Shown in pieces: positions 23,681 to 33,802 of a stretch of 44,120 bases of DNA. Under the pieces are notes generated by a model. That model did not search any database, had not been told where the DNA came from, and saw only the letters and a program-made list of their open reading frames with translations. The position numbers and the translations under genes were made by a program. Within the stretch, counting starts at the first letter, position 1. The number at the start of each line of letters is the position of its first letter. Origin of the DNA: CAYZZA01 sp964482685 (lineage in GTDB: Bacteria > Bacillota > Bacilli > Lactobacillales > Carnobacteriaceae_A); contig CAYZZA010000004.1 of NCBI GenBank assembly GCA_964482685.1, positions 1 to 44,120 of the forward strand, in the 5' to 3' direction.

Positions 23681-24952
23681 ATGCAAACCATTCTTATTTT
23701 TATGCTCGTATTTGGTATTTTAGTCATTATTCATGAATTTGGGCACTACATTGTGGCGAAAAAATCTGGTATTTTGGTACGTGAATTTGCCATTGGTTTT
23801 GGGCCTAAGATTTTTTCATACAGAAAAAACGAAACAACCTACACCATCCGGCTCTTGCCGGTAGGCGGATACGTCCGCATGGCTGGGTATGAAGAAGATA
23901 CCGAACTGAAACTTGGCATGCCGATCTCCGTTGTGGTCGACGACGAAGGTGTGGTCACACACATCAACTTAACCAATAAAGTAACGCAACTCAATAGCAT
24001 CCCGCTTGAATTGATTGACTCTGATTTGGAAGACGCTCTATTCATCGAAGGCTATGTGGGGGGAGATCCTGAAAAAAAAGAACGGTTTGCGGTAGACCGG
24101 TGTGCATTGTTAACCGAAACAGACGGTACAGAACTGCAAATTGCGCCACTTGATCGACAATTTCAATCTGCGCCTTTGTTGAATCGCATCGCAACCAATT
24201 TTGCTGGACCTTTTAACAATTTGGTTTTAGCGATTGCAACCTTTATCTTTATTGCGTTTGCCCAAGGACAAGTCATGAGCAACACTCCGGTCATTGGAGA
24301 TGTGCTACCAGACAGTCCCGCCGCTTTGGCAAACTTGCAACCAGGAGACGAATTCGTGGCGTTTGACGAGACTCCCATTGACGATTGGGTAGAAGCCGTT
24401 CTCTACATTCAAGAACGTCCCAATGAAGAGGTCACTATGCAAATCAAAGACACAAACGATGAACGCCAAACATATGTCGTCACACCAGCGGCAATCGAGA
24501 CAGAAACAGGCGAAACGATTGGACAAATTGGGGTCCAAGCGAGCGTAGAGACCTCCGTGTTGTCTAAAATCCGGTATGGATTTACCGAGACTGGTTTTGT
24601 AATCAAGCAAATTGGTGGCGCGCTAACATCGATGTTTACCGGCCAATTTTCAATCGACATGTTTGGCGGACCGGTGGCGATTTACGCCACAACAGAAGCC
24701 GTTGCTCAAACGGGCGCATTAGGGGTTGTGCATTGGTTGGCTGTGTTGAGTTTAAACTTGTTTATTTTAAATCTCCTTCCGATTCCAGCACTGGATGGAG
24801 GCAAGATTGTCTTAAATCTCATTGAAGGAATTCGAGGAAAACCATTAAGTGAAGAAAAAGAAGGCATCATCACGTTAATCGGAGTCGGTTTAATGCTTCT
24901 TTTGATGGTTGCGGTAACGTGGAATGATATACAGCGCTTTTTTATACGCTAA
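23681..24952 (+). CDS. rseP: Site-2 intramembrane metalloprotease RseP (RasP)
   Basis: RseP/RasP cuts membrane-embedded substrates such as anti-sigma factors and signal-peptide remnants. The 423 residues show the zinc motif HEFGH (18-22) in the first membrane helix. A central PDZ domain (about 205-275, with PDSPAALANLQPGDEFVAF) and the third zinc ligand in NLLPIPALDGG near the C-terminus follow. The last helix ends at the C-terminus. AAGGAGG stands before the ATG. proS begins 27 bases after the stop. Confidence 0.96.
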   Translation: MQTILIFMLVFGILVIIHEFGHYIVAKKSGILVREFAIGFGPKIFSYRKNETTYTIRLLPVGGYVRMAGYEEDTELKLGMPISVVVDDEGVVTHINLTNKVTQLNSIPLELIDSDLEDALFIEGYVGGDPEKKERFAVDRCALLTETDGTELQIAPLDRQFQSAPLLNRIATNFAGPFNNLVLAIATFIFIAFAQGQVMSNTPVIGDVLPDSPAALANLQPGDEFVAFDETPIDDWVEAVLYIQERPNEEVTMQIKDTNDERQTYVVTPAAIETETGETIGQIGVQASVETSVLSKIRYGFTETGFVIKQIGGALTSMFTGQFSIDMFGGPVAIYATTEAVAQTGALGVVHWLAVLSLNLFILNLLPIPALDGGKIVLNLIEGIRGKPLSEEKEGIITLIGVGLMLLLMVAVTWNDIQRFFIR

Positions 24953-24979
24953 TTGAGAGTGAGAAGGAGAAATGTATCC

Positions 24980-26689
24980 ATGAAACAAAGCAAATTGTTT
25001 GTCCCTACATTACGTGAAACACCAAATGATGCAGACATCATTAGCCACCAAATGCTCTTACGAGCAGGGTATGTACGCCAAATATCTAGTGGAATCTATA
25101 GTTATTTGCCGTTGGCCACACGCGTCATCAATAAAATCAACGCCATTATGCGGGAAGAATTTGAAGCTATCGGAGCGTCGGAAATGCTGATGCCTGTGTT
25201 GATTCCAACAGAGTTTTGGAAAGAGTCCGGTCGCTACGACACGTATGGACCAGACTTGATGACCATGAAAGACCGCCATGAGCGCGAGTTTATTATGGGG
25301 CCCACACATGAAGAAACGTTTACGAGTTTGATTCGAAATGATGTTGCGTCGTATAAAAAACTTCCATTGTCTTTGTATCAAATTCAAACCAAGTTTAGGG
25401 ATGAAAAAAGACCCCGTTTTGGTTTAATGCGCTGTCGTGAGTTTATTATGAAAGATGGGTATTCGTTCCATATTTCTGAAGAAAGTTTGGATGAAACGTT
25501 TCACCTATATGAACAAGCCTATATCAATATCTTTACTCGTTGTGGCTTAAACTTCCGTGAAATATTGGGAGATGCAGGAGCCATGGGTGGAAATGATTCT
25601 CGTGAATTTATGGCGTTGGCAGACGCTGGAGAAGACACCATTGTGTACTCCGATACAGGCGACTACGCGGCTAACTTGGAAATGGCGACCAGCACCATTC
25701 AACAAAGCGTCCAGCGTGAAACCGAAAAAGAGTTGGAAAAAATTTCTACGCCGGATACAAAGACCATTGAAGAAGTGTCTGCTTTCTTAGAAACAGATGC
25801 CACACATCTCTTGAAAACATTGTTCTATATGGCGGATGACCAACCCGTTTTGGCGGTCCTTCGAGGCGACGATGAGGTCAACGAAGTGAAATTGCAAAAC
25901 TTTTTACGCGCAGGGGTGCTCGAATTAGCAACCGAAGAACAAACCGTTAACTGGCTGCATACCCCAACAGGCTTTATTGGGCCAGTCGGGGTCAATGAAG
26001 AGATTCGGATTGTGGCTGATGTGCGTGTGAAAAACATGACCAACGCAGTTGCGGGCGCAAACGAAAAAGACCACCACTACCTCAACGTGGCCATCAAACG
26101 AGATTGGACGCCAGAAAGTGTCACGGATATCCGTTTAGTCAAAGAAGGAGAACTCTCACCAGACGGAAAAGGGGTCTTAACGTTTACAAAAGGAATTGAA
26201 ATTGGGCACATCTTCAAACTTGGCACACGCTACAGTGAGAAAATGAACGCAACAGTCTTAGACGACAACGGAAGAGCCACACCGGTTGTCATGGGAAGTT
26301 ATGGCATTGGTGTAAGTCGGTTGTTGTCGGCTATTTCAGAACAATACGCAGATTCAACCGGCTTAAATTGGCCACGAGCGCTTGCTCCATTTGATATTCA
26401 TTTAGTTCCAATTCAACTAAACGACGACGACCAAGCACGTGTGACAGCTTCTTTAGACACTCTTTTGACAGAAGCAGGCTATGAAGTTCTGGTTGATGAC
26501 CGAAAAGAACGTGCCGGTGTGAAGTTTGCGGATTCAGACTTGATTGGATTGCCCGTACGTATTACAGTAGGGAAAAAAGCAAGCGAAGATGTCGTTGAGA
26601 TCAAAATGCGTGCATCGGGAGAAATGGTTGAAGTACGGATGGAAGAAGTCCTCAATACCTTGCCAATCTTATTAGAAAATATAAATTAA
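24980..26689 (+). CDS. proS: Prolyl-tRNA synthetase (bacterial type)
   Basis: ProS charges tRNA-Pro. The 569 residues show class II motifs: motif 1 around ASEMLMPVLIP, motif 2 FRDEKRPRFGLMRCREFIMKD (split by the usual loop), and motif 3 GSYGIGVSRLL. An insertion domain (about 225-400) between motifs 2 and 3 should edit mischarged Ala. A C-terminal anticodon-binding domain follows. ATG 24980 lies 9 bases after GAAGGAGA; a TTG at 24953 in the same frame precedes that site and is rejected. A terminator follows. Confidence 0.97.
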   Translation: MKQSKLFVPTLRETPNDADIISHQMLLRAGYVRQISSGIYSYLPLATRVINKINAIMREEFEAIGASEMLMPVLIPTEFWKESGRYDTYGPDLMTMKDRHEREFIMGPTHEETFTSLIRNDVASYKKLPLSLYQIQTKFRDEKRPRFGLMRCREFIMKDGYSFHISEESLDETFHLYEQAYINIFTRCGLNFREILGDAGAMGGNDSREFMALADAGEDTIVYSDTGDYAANLEMATSTIQQSVQRETEKELEKISTPDTKTIEEVSAFLETDATHLLKTLFYMADDQPVLAVLRGDDEVNEVKLQNFLRAGVLELATEEQTVNWLHTPTGFIGPVGVNEEIRIVADVRVKNMTNAVAGANEKDHHYLNVAIKRDWTPESVTDIRLVKEGELSPDGKGVLTFTKGIEIGHIFKLGTRYSEKMNATVLDDNGRATPVVMGSYGIGVSRLLSAISEQYADSTGLNWPRALAPFDIHLVPIQLNDDDQARVTASLDTLLTEAGYEVLVDDRKERAGVKFADSDLIGLPVRITVGKKASEDVVEIKMRASGEMVEVRMEEVLNTLPILLENIN

Positions 26690-26695
26690 ACATCC

Positions 26696-26746
26696 AAAAG
26701 GAGTTGTACAGGTAAAATTTACTTGTTTGACCTCCTTTTCTTTTTT
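26696..26746 (+). terminator. Terminator after proS
   Basis: An outer stem AAAAGGAG (26696-26703) with CTCCTTTT (26732-26739) encloses an inner stem ACAGGTA/TACTTGT. A T-rich tail (CTTTTTT) follows. It closes the uppS-cdsA-rseP-proS unit. Confidence 0.8.
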
Positions 26747-26777
26747 AGGCGGTCCATTTGCGTACCCGCTGAAACAT

Positions 26778-26808
26778 TTGTTTACGCACTCGTTCACGTC
26801 CTTATGTA
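26778..26808 (+). promoter_or_regulatory. Possible polC promoter
   Basis: TTGTTT (26778-26783) and TATGTA (26803-26808) are separated by 19 bases, after the proS terminator. An inverted repeat, CGTTCAC (26791-26797) and GTGAACG (26826-26832), spans the expected transcript start. Confidence 0.35.
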
Positions 26809-26855
26809 AGAGGTCCTCGAACGTAGTGAACGTGTTGTTAAGGAAGGAGACTATT

Positions 26856-29800
26856 ATGTCTGTAGAACCAAAAGAATTGTTTAAACGACTGCTTGAACAA
26901 GCAGAATTGACCGACCAAGACATTCCCTCCCCTTTTTTTGACCAAGGAGAATTGCAAAAAGTAAAAGTCATCCGCGCAGCGAAGCGCTGGGAGTTTTACC
27001 TCTCTTTTGAGGCCCTCTTGCCTTATGCCGTGTACAGCCACTTGCAAGATGGGATTCAACGTGCGTTTCAATCGATTGCGCATACACGTTTGTTTATCAA
27101 AGTGGAACAGCCTACATTAGACGAACAAACCCTACAAGCGTATTGGCGAGAAGCCGTTAAACAAAGCAACGTCACGTCCCCGATTTGCGACGGCCCGTTT
27201 CAAGAAGGATATCCTGAAATCAAGAATGGGAAAGTCATTTTTTACGCCGAAAATGATGTGGTCAAACAAGTCTTGTCCTCCCAGTTTCTCAAACCAGTAG
27301 CGGATGCGTATGAAGCGTTTGGATTTTCGCCGTTTACCATCCACGCCGTTGTAGACGAAGAAGCAAGCCAGAAAAAACTAAACGAATTTAAAAGCCGAAA
27401 AGAACACGAAGACGAACAAGAAGCCATTCGGATGACCGAAAATATAGAAAAAGCAGAATTGAAGCGGAAAAAACAAGGCGACACCCTTTCGGTTCAAGGT
27501 CCTGTTCGAATCGGCCGGAAGATCGCCCCCAAAGAAGAGCCTCGTCAAATGAATGGCATTCTTGAAGAAGAACGCAGTGTTGTAATCGAAGGATTTGTGT
27601 TTGATGCAGAAGTCAAAGACTTGCGCTCGGGCAGACAACTCTTGATTTTCAAAATGACGGACTACACGTCGTCTTTTTCTGTGAAAAAGTTTTCGAATAC
27701 ACCTGAAGATGAAGCCATGTTTGGGAAAATCAAAAAAGGCATGTGGCTACGTGTACGTGGGAGTGTCCAAGAAGACACTTTTATGCGCGATCTAGTCGTC
27801 AATGCGTTTGATATTATGGAGTGGCCACATGAAGTACGCGAAGACCTAGCCGAAGACGGGCAAAAAAGAGTCGAGCTGCATGCCCACACCACGATGAGCC
27901 AAATGGATGCGCCGCTCAATGTGACCGAATTAGTGGCACAAGCCGCCAAGTGGGGCCATCCAGCCATCGCCATTACCGATCACGCCGGTGTTCAGTCGTT
28001 TCCAGAAGCCCACCAAGCTGGTGTGAAAAACAACATCAAAATCCTCTATGGGGTAGAAGCCTACATCGTAGACGATGGGATTCCCGTTGCCTACAACCCA
28101 CAGCCTTTGTCACTAAGAGACAGCACGTACGTGGTGTTTGACGTGGAAACCACCGGGTTGTCGGCCATTTATGACCGCATGATTGAACTGTCCGGTGTCA
28201 AAATGGAAAACGGCCATATAGTGGACAAGTTTGAAGAATTTATTGACCCTGGACACCCGCTGTCTCAAACAACGATTCATTTAACCGGCATTACCGATGA
28301 GATGGTGCAGGGGTCTAAAACTGAAAAAGACGTTGTCGAACGTTTTCGTGCCTTTTCGGAAGGCTGTATTTTCGTTGCGCACAATGCGGCATTTGATATG
28401 GGGTTTTTAAACACAGCGTACCGCAGACATGGCTTAGAAGAAGCCGCCAACCCTGTCATTGACACGCTAGAAATGTCACGGAAATTGCATCCGCATTTAA
28501 AAACGCACCGCTTAAACACATTAGCCAAACGCTACGACGTGCCACTGGAGCAACACCACCGAGCCATTTATGACGCGGAAGCGACCGCGTATTTGTATTG
28601 GCTCTTTATGAAAGAAGCCGAAGACGAAGGCATGTTTTTGCATGAAGACTTGAACAATAAGACCGGAACAGAAGAATCCTACAAACAAGCTCGTCCTTTT
28701 CATGCGACGATTTATGCAGAAACACAAGCCGGCTTAAAAAACTTGTTTAAGCTTGTCTCCAAGTCGATGGTGGAATATTTTTACCGTGTGCCACGGATTC
28801 CACGCTCAGAACTCACCAAACTACGAGAAGGACTCTTAGTAGGGACCGCGTGTGACCAAGGCGAAGTATTTGAAGCAATGATGCAAAAAGGAAAAGAAGC
28901 CGCTCGACAAGCAGCCGGTTTTTATGATTTTATTGAAGTACAGCCCAAAGCGGTGTATCAACCGTTGATTGAACGCGAACTCATTAAAAACGACAAGCAT
29001 CTCGAAGATATCTTAAAAAATATGGTGCAGCTAGGCGAAGAGATGTCTCTTCCAGTTGTCGCAACTGGAAACGTCCATTACTTGAACCCGGAAGATGCCA
29101 TCTATCGGTCCATTTTGCTGGAAGCCCAAGGAGGCGGACGTCCGAGCCGCTCCTTGCCTCCAAAAGTCCACTTCCGTACAACCGATGAAATGCTGGAAGC
29201 TTTTGCTTTTTTAGGCAAAGAAAAAGCCTACGAGATTGTAGTAGCCAACACCCAAGCACTCGCCAATCAAATCGAAGAGATTTCGCCTATCAAAACAAAA
29301 CTCTATACGCCCACGATTGAAGGGTCCGAGGACGAAATCAAACAACTCACCTATGAAGAAGCGTATCGGATTTATGGGAATCCACTGCCAGAGATTATTG
29401 AAAAAAGAATTGTCAAAGAACTCACCAGCATTATTGGAAATGGGTTTTCGGTTATTTACCTGATTTCTCAAAAATTAGTGAAAAAGAGTTTAGAAGCCGG
29501 CTATCTAGTTGGGTCAAGGGGATCGGTTGGGTCGAGCTTTGTGGCGACCATGACCGGTATTACAGAGGTCAACCCCATTGCGCCACACTATGTGTGTCCG
29601 TCGTGCCAATATTCTGAGTTTTTTACAGACGGATCGTACGGGTCTGGGTTTGATTTGCCTGCAAAAAAATGCCCAAACTGTCAAACAGAGTTACACCGAG
29701 ATGGCCACGATATTCCGTTTGAGACGTTNNNNNNNNNNTAAAGGAGAAAAAGTACCGGATATTGATTTGAACTTCTCGGGAGAATTTCAAGCCAAAGCCC

Positions 29801-31185
29801 ACGATTATACCAAAGTCTTGTTTGGTGAAGACAAAGTGTTTCGTGCCGGAACAATTGGGACCATCGCAGACCGCACGGCGTTTGGGTATGTAAAAGGATA
29901 CGAAAAAGACAACAGTTTGCATTTGCGTTCGGCTGAAATTGATCGCTTGGCTAAAGGACTCACCGGGGTCAAACGAAGCACCGGTCAACACCCAGGGGGC
30001 ATCATCGTTATTCCAGACTATATGGATGTGTATGATTTCACGCCGATTCAGTTTCCAGCAGATGCGCAAGATTCGGAGTGGATGACGACACACTTTGATT
30101 TCCACTCGATTCATGACAACGTGTTGAAATTGGATATCCTTGGACACGATGACCCAACCGTCATCAAAAAACTTCAAGACTTGTCTGGGATTGACCCCGA
30201 TACCATTCCACCAAACGATCCCGATACGATGAAAATCTTTACAGGAACAGAGATCCTAGGCGTTACGCCTGAGCAAATTTATTCCAAAACAGGCACGTTA
30301 GGCATACCTGAGTTTGGGACCCGCTTTGTTCGAGGGATGCTCGAAGACACAAAACCTACAACGTTCTCAGAGCTCTTACAAATCTCAGGATTGTCGCATG
30401 GGACGGACGTGTACATGGGGAACGCGGACATCTTGATCCGCGACCAAAACATTCCTCTTTCAGACGTCATTGGGTGTCGAGATGACATTATGGTCTACCT
30501 CCAACACAAAGGCATGGAAGACGTGATGGCGTTTCGCATTATGGAAAGCGTGCGAAAAGGAAAGGGATTGTCCGATGAATGGGAAGCAGCGATGCGCCAA
30601 CACCAAGTGCCTGAATGGTACATTGATTCGTGTTTGAAGATCAAATACATGTTCCCGAAAGCACACGCAGCTGCGTACGTCATGATGGCTTTGCGGGTGG
30701 CCTATTTTAAAGTCCATTACCCTATTTATTACTATGCGGCGTATTTTTCCATTCGAGCGCAAGATTTTGAGTTGGAAACAATGGCACGCGGAAAAGAAGC
30801 CATTAAGCTGAGAATGAAAGAAATTATGGACAAAGGGTTGGATGCCACCGCCAAAGATAAAAACGTCTTAACCGTCTTGGAATTAGCCAATGAGATGGAA
30901 GAACGAGGCTTTTCCATTCAAATGGTGGACCTGTACAAATCGGATGCGTCTGAATTTATCATCGAAGGCAACTCGTTGATTGCGCCTTTTAGAGCGGTTC
31001 CGTCACTAGGCGAGAACGTGGCCAAACAAATTGTAGAAGCACGAATGGAAAAAGAGTTTTTGTCCAAAGAAGATTTGGCCAAAAGAGGAAAAGCGTCTAA
31101 AACGGTGATCGACTACTTAGACACGAACGGAGTCTTGAAAGGGTTGCCCGATGAAAATCAGTTGTCTCTCTTTGATTTAATGTAA
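26856..31185 (+). CDS. polC: DNA polymerase III PolC-type (interrupted by an assembly gap)
   Basis: PolC is the Gram-positive replicative polymerase with built-in proofreading. Domains in order are an N-terminal region and OB fold, then a PHP domain (ELHAHT, about 338). The DEDDh exonuclease inside it has FDVETTGL near 428, HNAAFD near 508 and HRAIYDAEA near 567. The polymerase has GSRGSVGSS near 886, then the zinc finger CPSC...CPNC near 914. Palm and fingers follow the gap. A run of 10 N at 29729-29738 separates 957 codons from the last 481. As written, a TAA falls in frame at 29739. Nine missing bases instead of ten would join the halves as F-LGF-KG, the family sequence, giving about 1442 residues. 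The frame break is thus an artefact. Start ATG 26856 follows AAGGAAGGAGA. Confidence 0.95.
29729..29738. other. Assembly gap (10 N) inside polC
   Basis: Ten unknown bases lie between codons for DIPFET-F and KGEKVPDIDLNF. The expected family residues between are LGF, which need 9 unknown bases with the flanking T residues. The stated gap length is therefore probably one base too long, or a placeholder. Confidence 0.9.
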
Positions 31186-31267
31186 GTACACGTGTCGTTC
31201 GTCATGCAAAAAAGAGGCACGTGATGACATTCTCTACATGGAATTCTGCACGGAAAACCTATAAAAG

Positions 31268-31296
31268 TTGCGGAATAAGTGCATTTGTGGTATTAT
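31268..31296 (+). promoter_or_regulatory. Promoter of the rimP-nusA-infB operon
   Basis: TTGCGG (31268-31273), a 17-base spacer and TATTAT (31291-31296) with an extended TG at 31288-31289. Transcription should start near 31303, giving a leader of about 85 bases that contains a terminator hairpin. Confidence 0.75.
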
Positions 31297-31326
31297 TTCA
31301 GATGAATGAATCAGTATATCCTTAGC

Positions 31327-31355
31327 AAAAGTGAGCGGAGACGCTCACTTTTTTT
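31327..31355 (+). terminator. Leader terminator (attenuator) before rimP
   Basis: An 11-bp stem AAAAGTGAGCG (31327-31337) with CGCTCACTTTT (31342-31352), loop GAGA, runs into a T tract ending at 31355. It sits after the promoter and before the rimP start. In Bacillus a NusA-responsive terminator before the nusA operon gives feedback; the same is inferred here. Confidence 0.85.
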
Positions 31356-31386
31356 AAGCAATTCGGATGGAAAGGCGGGAGAGCGG

Positions 31387-31860
31387 TTGAGTAACATAAC
31401 AGAAAGAATTACTGAGCTAGTAGCCCCATTGGCAAGAGAATATGAGTATCGTTTGGTAGATGTGGAGTATGCAAAAGAAGGAAAAAATTGGTTTCTACGG
31501 TTGTTTATCGACAAGGACGCAGGGATTGACCTGGATGACTGTACGTTTTTTAGTGAAAAAGTAAGTGAGCTTTTAGATACGATCGAACCAGACCCTATCC
31601 CGTATGCATATTATTTAGAAGTGTCTTCACCTGGGGCAGAACGCCCGTTGAAAACAGAAAGTGACTGGATACGTGCAGAAGGAGAGTATATTCAAGTGAC
31701 CTTGCATGGGCCTGTTGAAGGAGAAAGTGTGTTTCAAGGCACCCTTGAAGAATTAAAAGAAGAGTCGATTGTCTTGTCTTACCGCGTCAAAACACGCGAG
31801 AAGACCATCGAACTTAATCGAAACAATATTGCAAAAGCACGGTTTGCCGTACAATTTTAA
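31387..31860 (+). CDS. rimP: Ribosome maturation factor RimP
   Basis: RimP aids 30S assembly before S12 joins. The start is TTG 31387, since it gives 157 residues and the family start (SNITERITELVAP), and lies after GGCGGGAGAG. The frame is open upstream to 31306, but that region holds the leader terminator, so it is not coding. Typical segments are YRLVDVEY-KEGKNWFLRLFID, DGxDLDDC-like GIDLDDCTFFS, and the LEVSSPGAERPLK core, then a small SH3-like C-terminal domain. It is the first gene of a six-gene operon. Confidence 0.95.
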   Translation: MSNITERITELVAPLAREYEYRLVDVEYAKEGKNWFLRLFIDKDAGIDLDDCTFFSEKVSELLDTIEPDPIPYAYYLEVSSPGAERPLKTESDWIRAEGEYIQVTLHGPVEGESVFQGTLEELKEESIVLSYRVKTREKTIELNRNNIAKARFAVQF

Positions 31861-31886
31861 AGCAGCGGAAGTTAGGAGAGAAAAAA

Positions 31887-33176
31887 ATGAGTAAGGCTTT
31901 AATCAACGCACTCGAAACATTGGAACAAGAAAAAGGAATTTCAAAAGAAATTGTGATGGAAGCCATTGAAGCAGCGCTTGTATCGGCGTATAAAAAAAAT
32001 TACAACCAAGCGCAAAATGTGGAAGTGACCTTTGATGAAAAAAAAGGGACCATCCGCATTTATTCGTTAAAAGAAGTGGTTGAAGAAGTGTATGATTCAA
32101 CGTTGGAAATCAGCTTAGCAGATGCCCATGTCATCAACCCGGCCTATGAAATTGGCGATAAAATCCGCTTTGAAGTGACCCCAAAAGATTTTGGACGAAT
32201 CGCTGCGCAAACAGCCAAACAAGTCATTGTACAACGCGTACGCGAAGCAGAACGAAATGTGATTTACACAGAATACAGCCAATACGAAGACGATTTGATG
32301 CAAGGGATTGTGGAAAGACAAGACAGTCGGTTTATCTACGTCAATCTAGGCAAAGTCGAAGCCGTCATGTCGAAACAAGAACAAATTCCTGGTGAAGTCT
32401 TCCAAGCACACGACCGGATCAAAGTATACGTCAATAAAGTAGAAAATGCGGCCAAAGGCCCTCAAGTCTTTGTGAGCAGAAGCCACCCTAATTTGATCAA
32501 ACGCTTATTCGAACAAGAAGTCCCAGAAATTTATGACGGCATTGTTGAAATTGTCTCCATTGCACGTGAAGCAGGCGACCGCTCGAAAGTAGCTGTTCGT
32601 TCACACGACAAAAACGTCGATCCTGTTGGTACTTGTGTGGGGCCTAAAGGGCAACGTGTTCAGATGATTGTGTCTGAATTAAAAGGGGAAAACATGGATA
32701 TTGTCGAGTGGGACGAAGATCCAGCTGTCTACATTTCCAATGCTTTGAATCCCGCTCAAGTAGTAGACGTCATCTTTAATAAAGATGCCAACAGCTGTTT
32801 GGTCGTTGTGCCGGATTACCAATTGTCATTGGCTATTGGAAAAAGAGGGCAAAACGTTCGTCTTGCTGCGAAATTAACCGGATACAAGATTGACATTAAA
32901 TCCGAAAGTGACATGAGCAAAAAGCTTCCGGTCGCAGAAGAAACCTTCTCCCCAGAAGAATTGGGCTATGTCGATGCGATGCGTGAAATCAAAAAAGATG
33001 TAGAAGAAGTCAGCGAGTCTTTAGCAGTGGATTCGCTTGAAGAACAATATGAACTAGAAACGGAGACCCCATTTGATGTAGAGTATGAAGTAGGCGAGCT
33101 GACCCCTGGTGAAGCAGAAGATCAAATCATGCAAGCAGAAAAACGGGATCCTGAAAATCACGACAACGAATACTAA
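31887..33176 (+). CDS. nusA: Transcription elongation/termination factor NusA
   Basis: NusA binds RNA polymerase and nascent RNA and stimulates pausing and intrinsic termination. The 429 residues contain the N-terminal RNAP-binding domain (1-130) and an S1 domain (about 135-200). Two KH domains follow (KVAVRSHDKNVDPVGTCVG and LSLAIGKRGQNVRLAAKLTG), ending near 345. About 80 acidic residues then follow, rich in Glu and Asp, absent from the 371-residue Bacillus protein as I recall it. TTAGGAG precedes the ATG. Confidence 0.97.
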   Translation: MSKALINALETLEQEKGISKEIVMEAIEAALVSAYKKNYNQAQNVEVTFDEKKGTIRIYSLKEVVEEVYDSTLEISLADAHVINPAYEIGDKIRFEVTPKDFGRIAAQTAKQVIVQRVREAERNVIYTEYSQYEDDLMQGIVERQDSRFIYVNLGKVEAVMSKQEQIPGEVFQAHDRIKVYVNKVENAAKGPQVFVSRSHPNLIKRLFEQEVPEIYDGIVEIVSIAREAGDRSKVAVRSHDKNVDPVGTCVGPKGQRVQMIVSELKGENMDIVEWDEDPAVYISNALNPAQVVDVIFNKDANSCLVVVPDYQLSLAIGKRGQNVRLAAKLTGYKIDIKSESDMSKKLPVAEETFSPEELGYVDAMREIKKDVEEVSESLAVDSLEEQYELETETPFDVEYEVGELTPGEAEDQIMQAEKRDPENHDNEY

Positions 33177-33201
33177 ATCCTGAACAATTGAGGTGAAACC
33201 G

Positions 33202-33486
33202 ATGCGTATGAAAAAAGTACCGTTGAGAAAATGCGTGGCAACACAGGAAATGAAGCCTAAAAAAGAGATGATCCGAATTGTGAAGAATAAAGAAGGGGAA
33301 GTCTTTATCGACCCCACAGGCAAGAAAAATGGCCGTGGAGCGTACTTGTCTTTGTCAGTAGAAGCGGCTGAAAAAGCAGAAGACAAACACTTATTGGATC
33401 AAGTTTTAGGTGTTTCCTTGACGAGTTCGTTTTATGAAGAACTAAAAGCCTATATCGCCCATCAAATTGCACGGAAAAGCTTATGA
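33202..33486 (+). CDS. ylxR: YlxR family RNA-binding protein (DUF448)
   Basis: YlxR is a small basic protein of the nusA-infB operon, reported in some species to bind nucleic acid or RNase P. The 94 residues show PLRKC, the conserved MKPKKEMIRIV and the DPTGKKNGRGAYLS motif. ATG 33202 lies 6 bases after GAGGTG; ATG 33208 is also possible. Its stop overlaps the ylxQ ATG (ATGA, 33483-33486). Confidence 0.93.
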   Translation: MRMKKVPLRKCVATQEMKPKKEMIRIVKNKEGEVFIDPTGKKNGRGAYLSLSVEAAEKAEDKHLLDQVLGVSLTSSFYEELKAYIAHQIARKSL

Positions 33487-33788
33487 ACACAAAACAACAA
33501 GCGCTAAATTTGTTAGGAATGGCAACACGAGCAGGCAAATTGATTACCGGAGACTCTTTCTCGCTCAGTGAGATCCAATCTCAGCGTGCAAAGATTGTCC
33601 TCCTTGCGTCAGATGCCAGTGACAACACACGGAAAAAATTCTTGGATAAATGTCTTTATTACAACATTCCTATTTCTTCCCTTTTTACAAAAGAAGAAAT
33701 AAGTCAAGCCATTGGAAAAAACAGAACGGTTTGTGTCCTTTCAGACCCTGGATTTAGTGCCAAACTCCAAGAATTACTATTAAACTAA
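33483..33788 (+). CDS. ylxQ: L7Ae-family ribosomal-like protein YlxQ
   Basis: This is a 101-residue protein of the L7Ae/L30e/Gadd45 fold, which binds kink-turn RNA. It shows the LLGMATRAGKLITGDS helix, a VLLASDASDNTRKK strand-helix and YYNIPI. Its cellular RNA target is not known. The start overlaps the ylxR stop, and infB begins 14 bases downstream, so it is tightly bound into the operon. Confidence 0.93.
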   Translation: MNTKQQALNLLGMATRAGKLITGDSFSLSEIQSQRAKIVLLASDASDNTRKKFLDKCLYYNIPISSLFTKEEISQAIGKNRTVCVLSDPGFSAKLQELLLN

Positions 33789-33802
33789 CGGAGGAGAATT
33801 GT

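Noticed and set aside
29578..29738. A separate start for the second half of polC at 29578
   Set aside because: Before the N run this frame gives a sequence unlike PolC, while the other frame gives the true zinc finger. The second half only becomes PolC after the gap.
31306..31386. N-terminal extension of RimP
   Set aside because: The segment contains the leader terminator, and family length and alignment favour TTG 31387.
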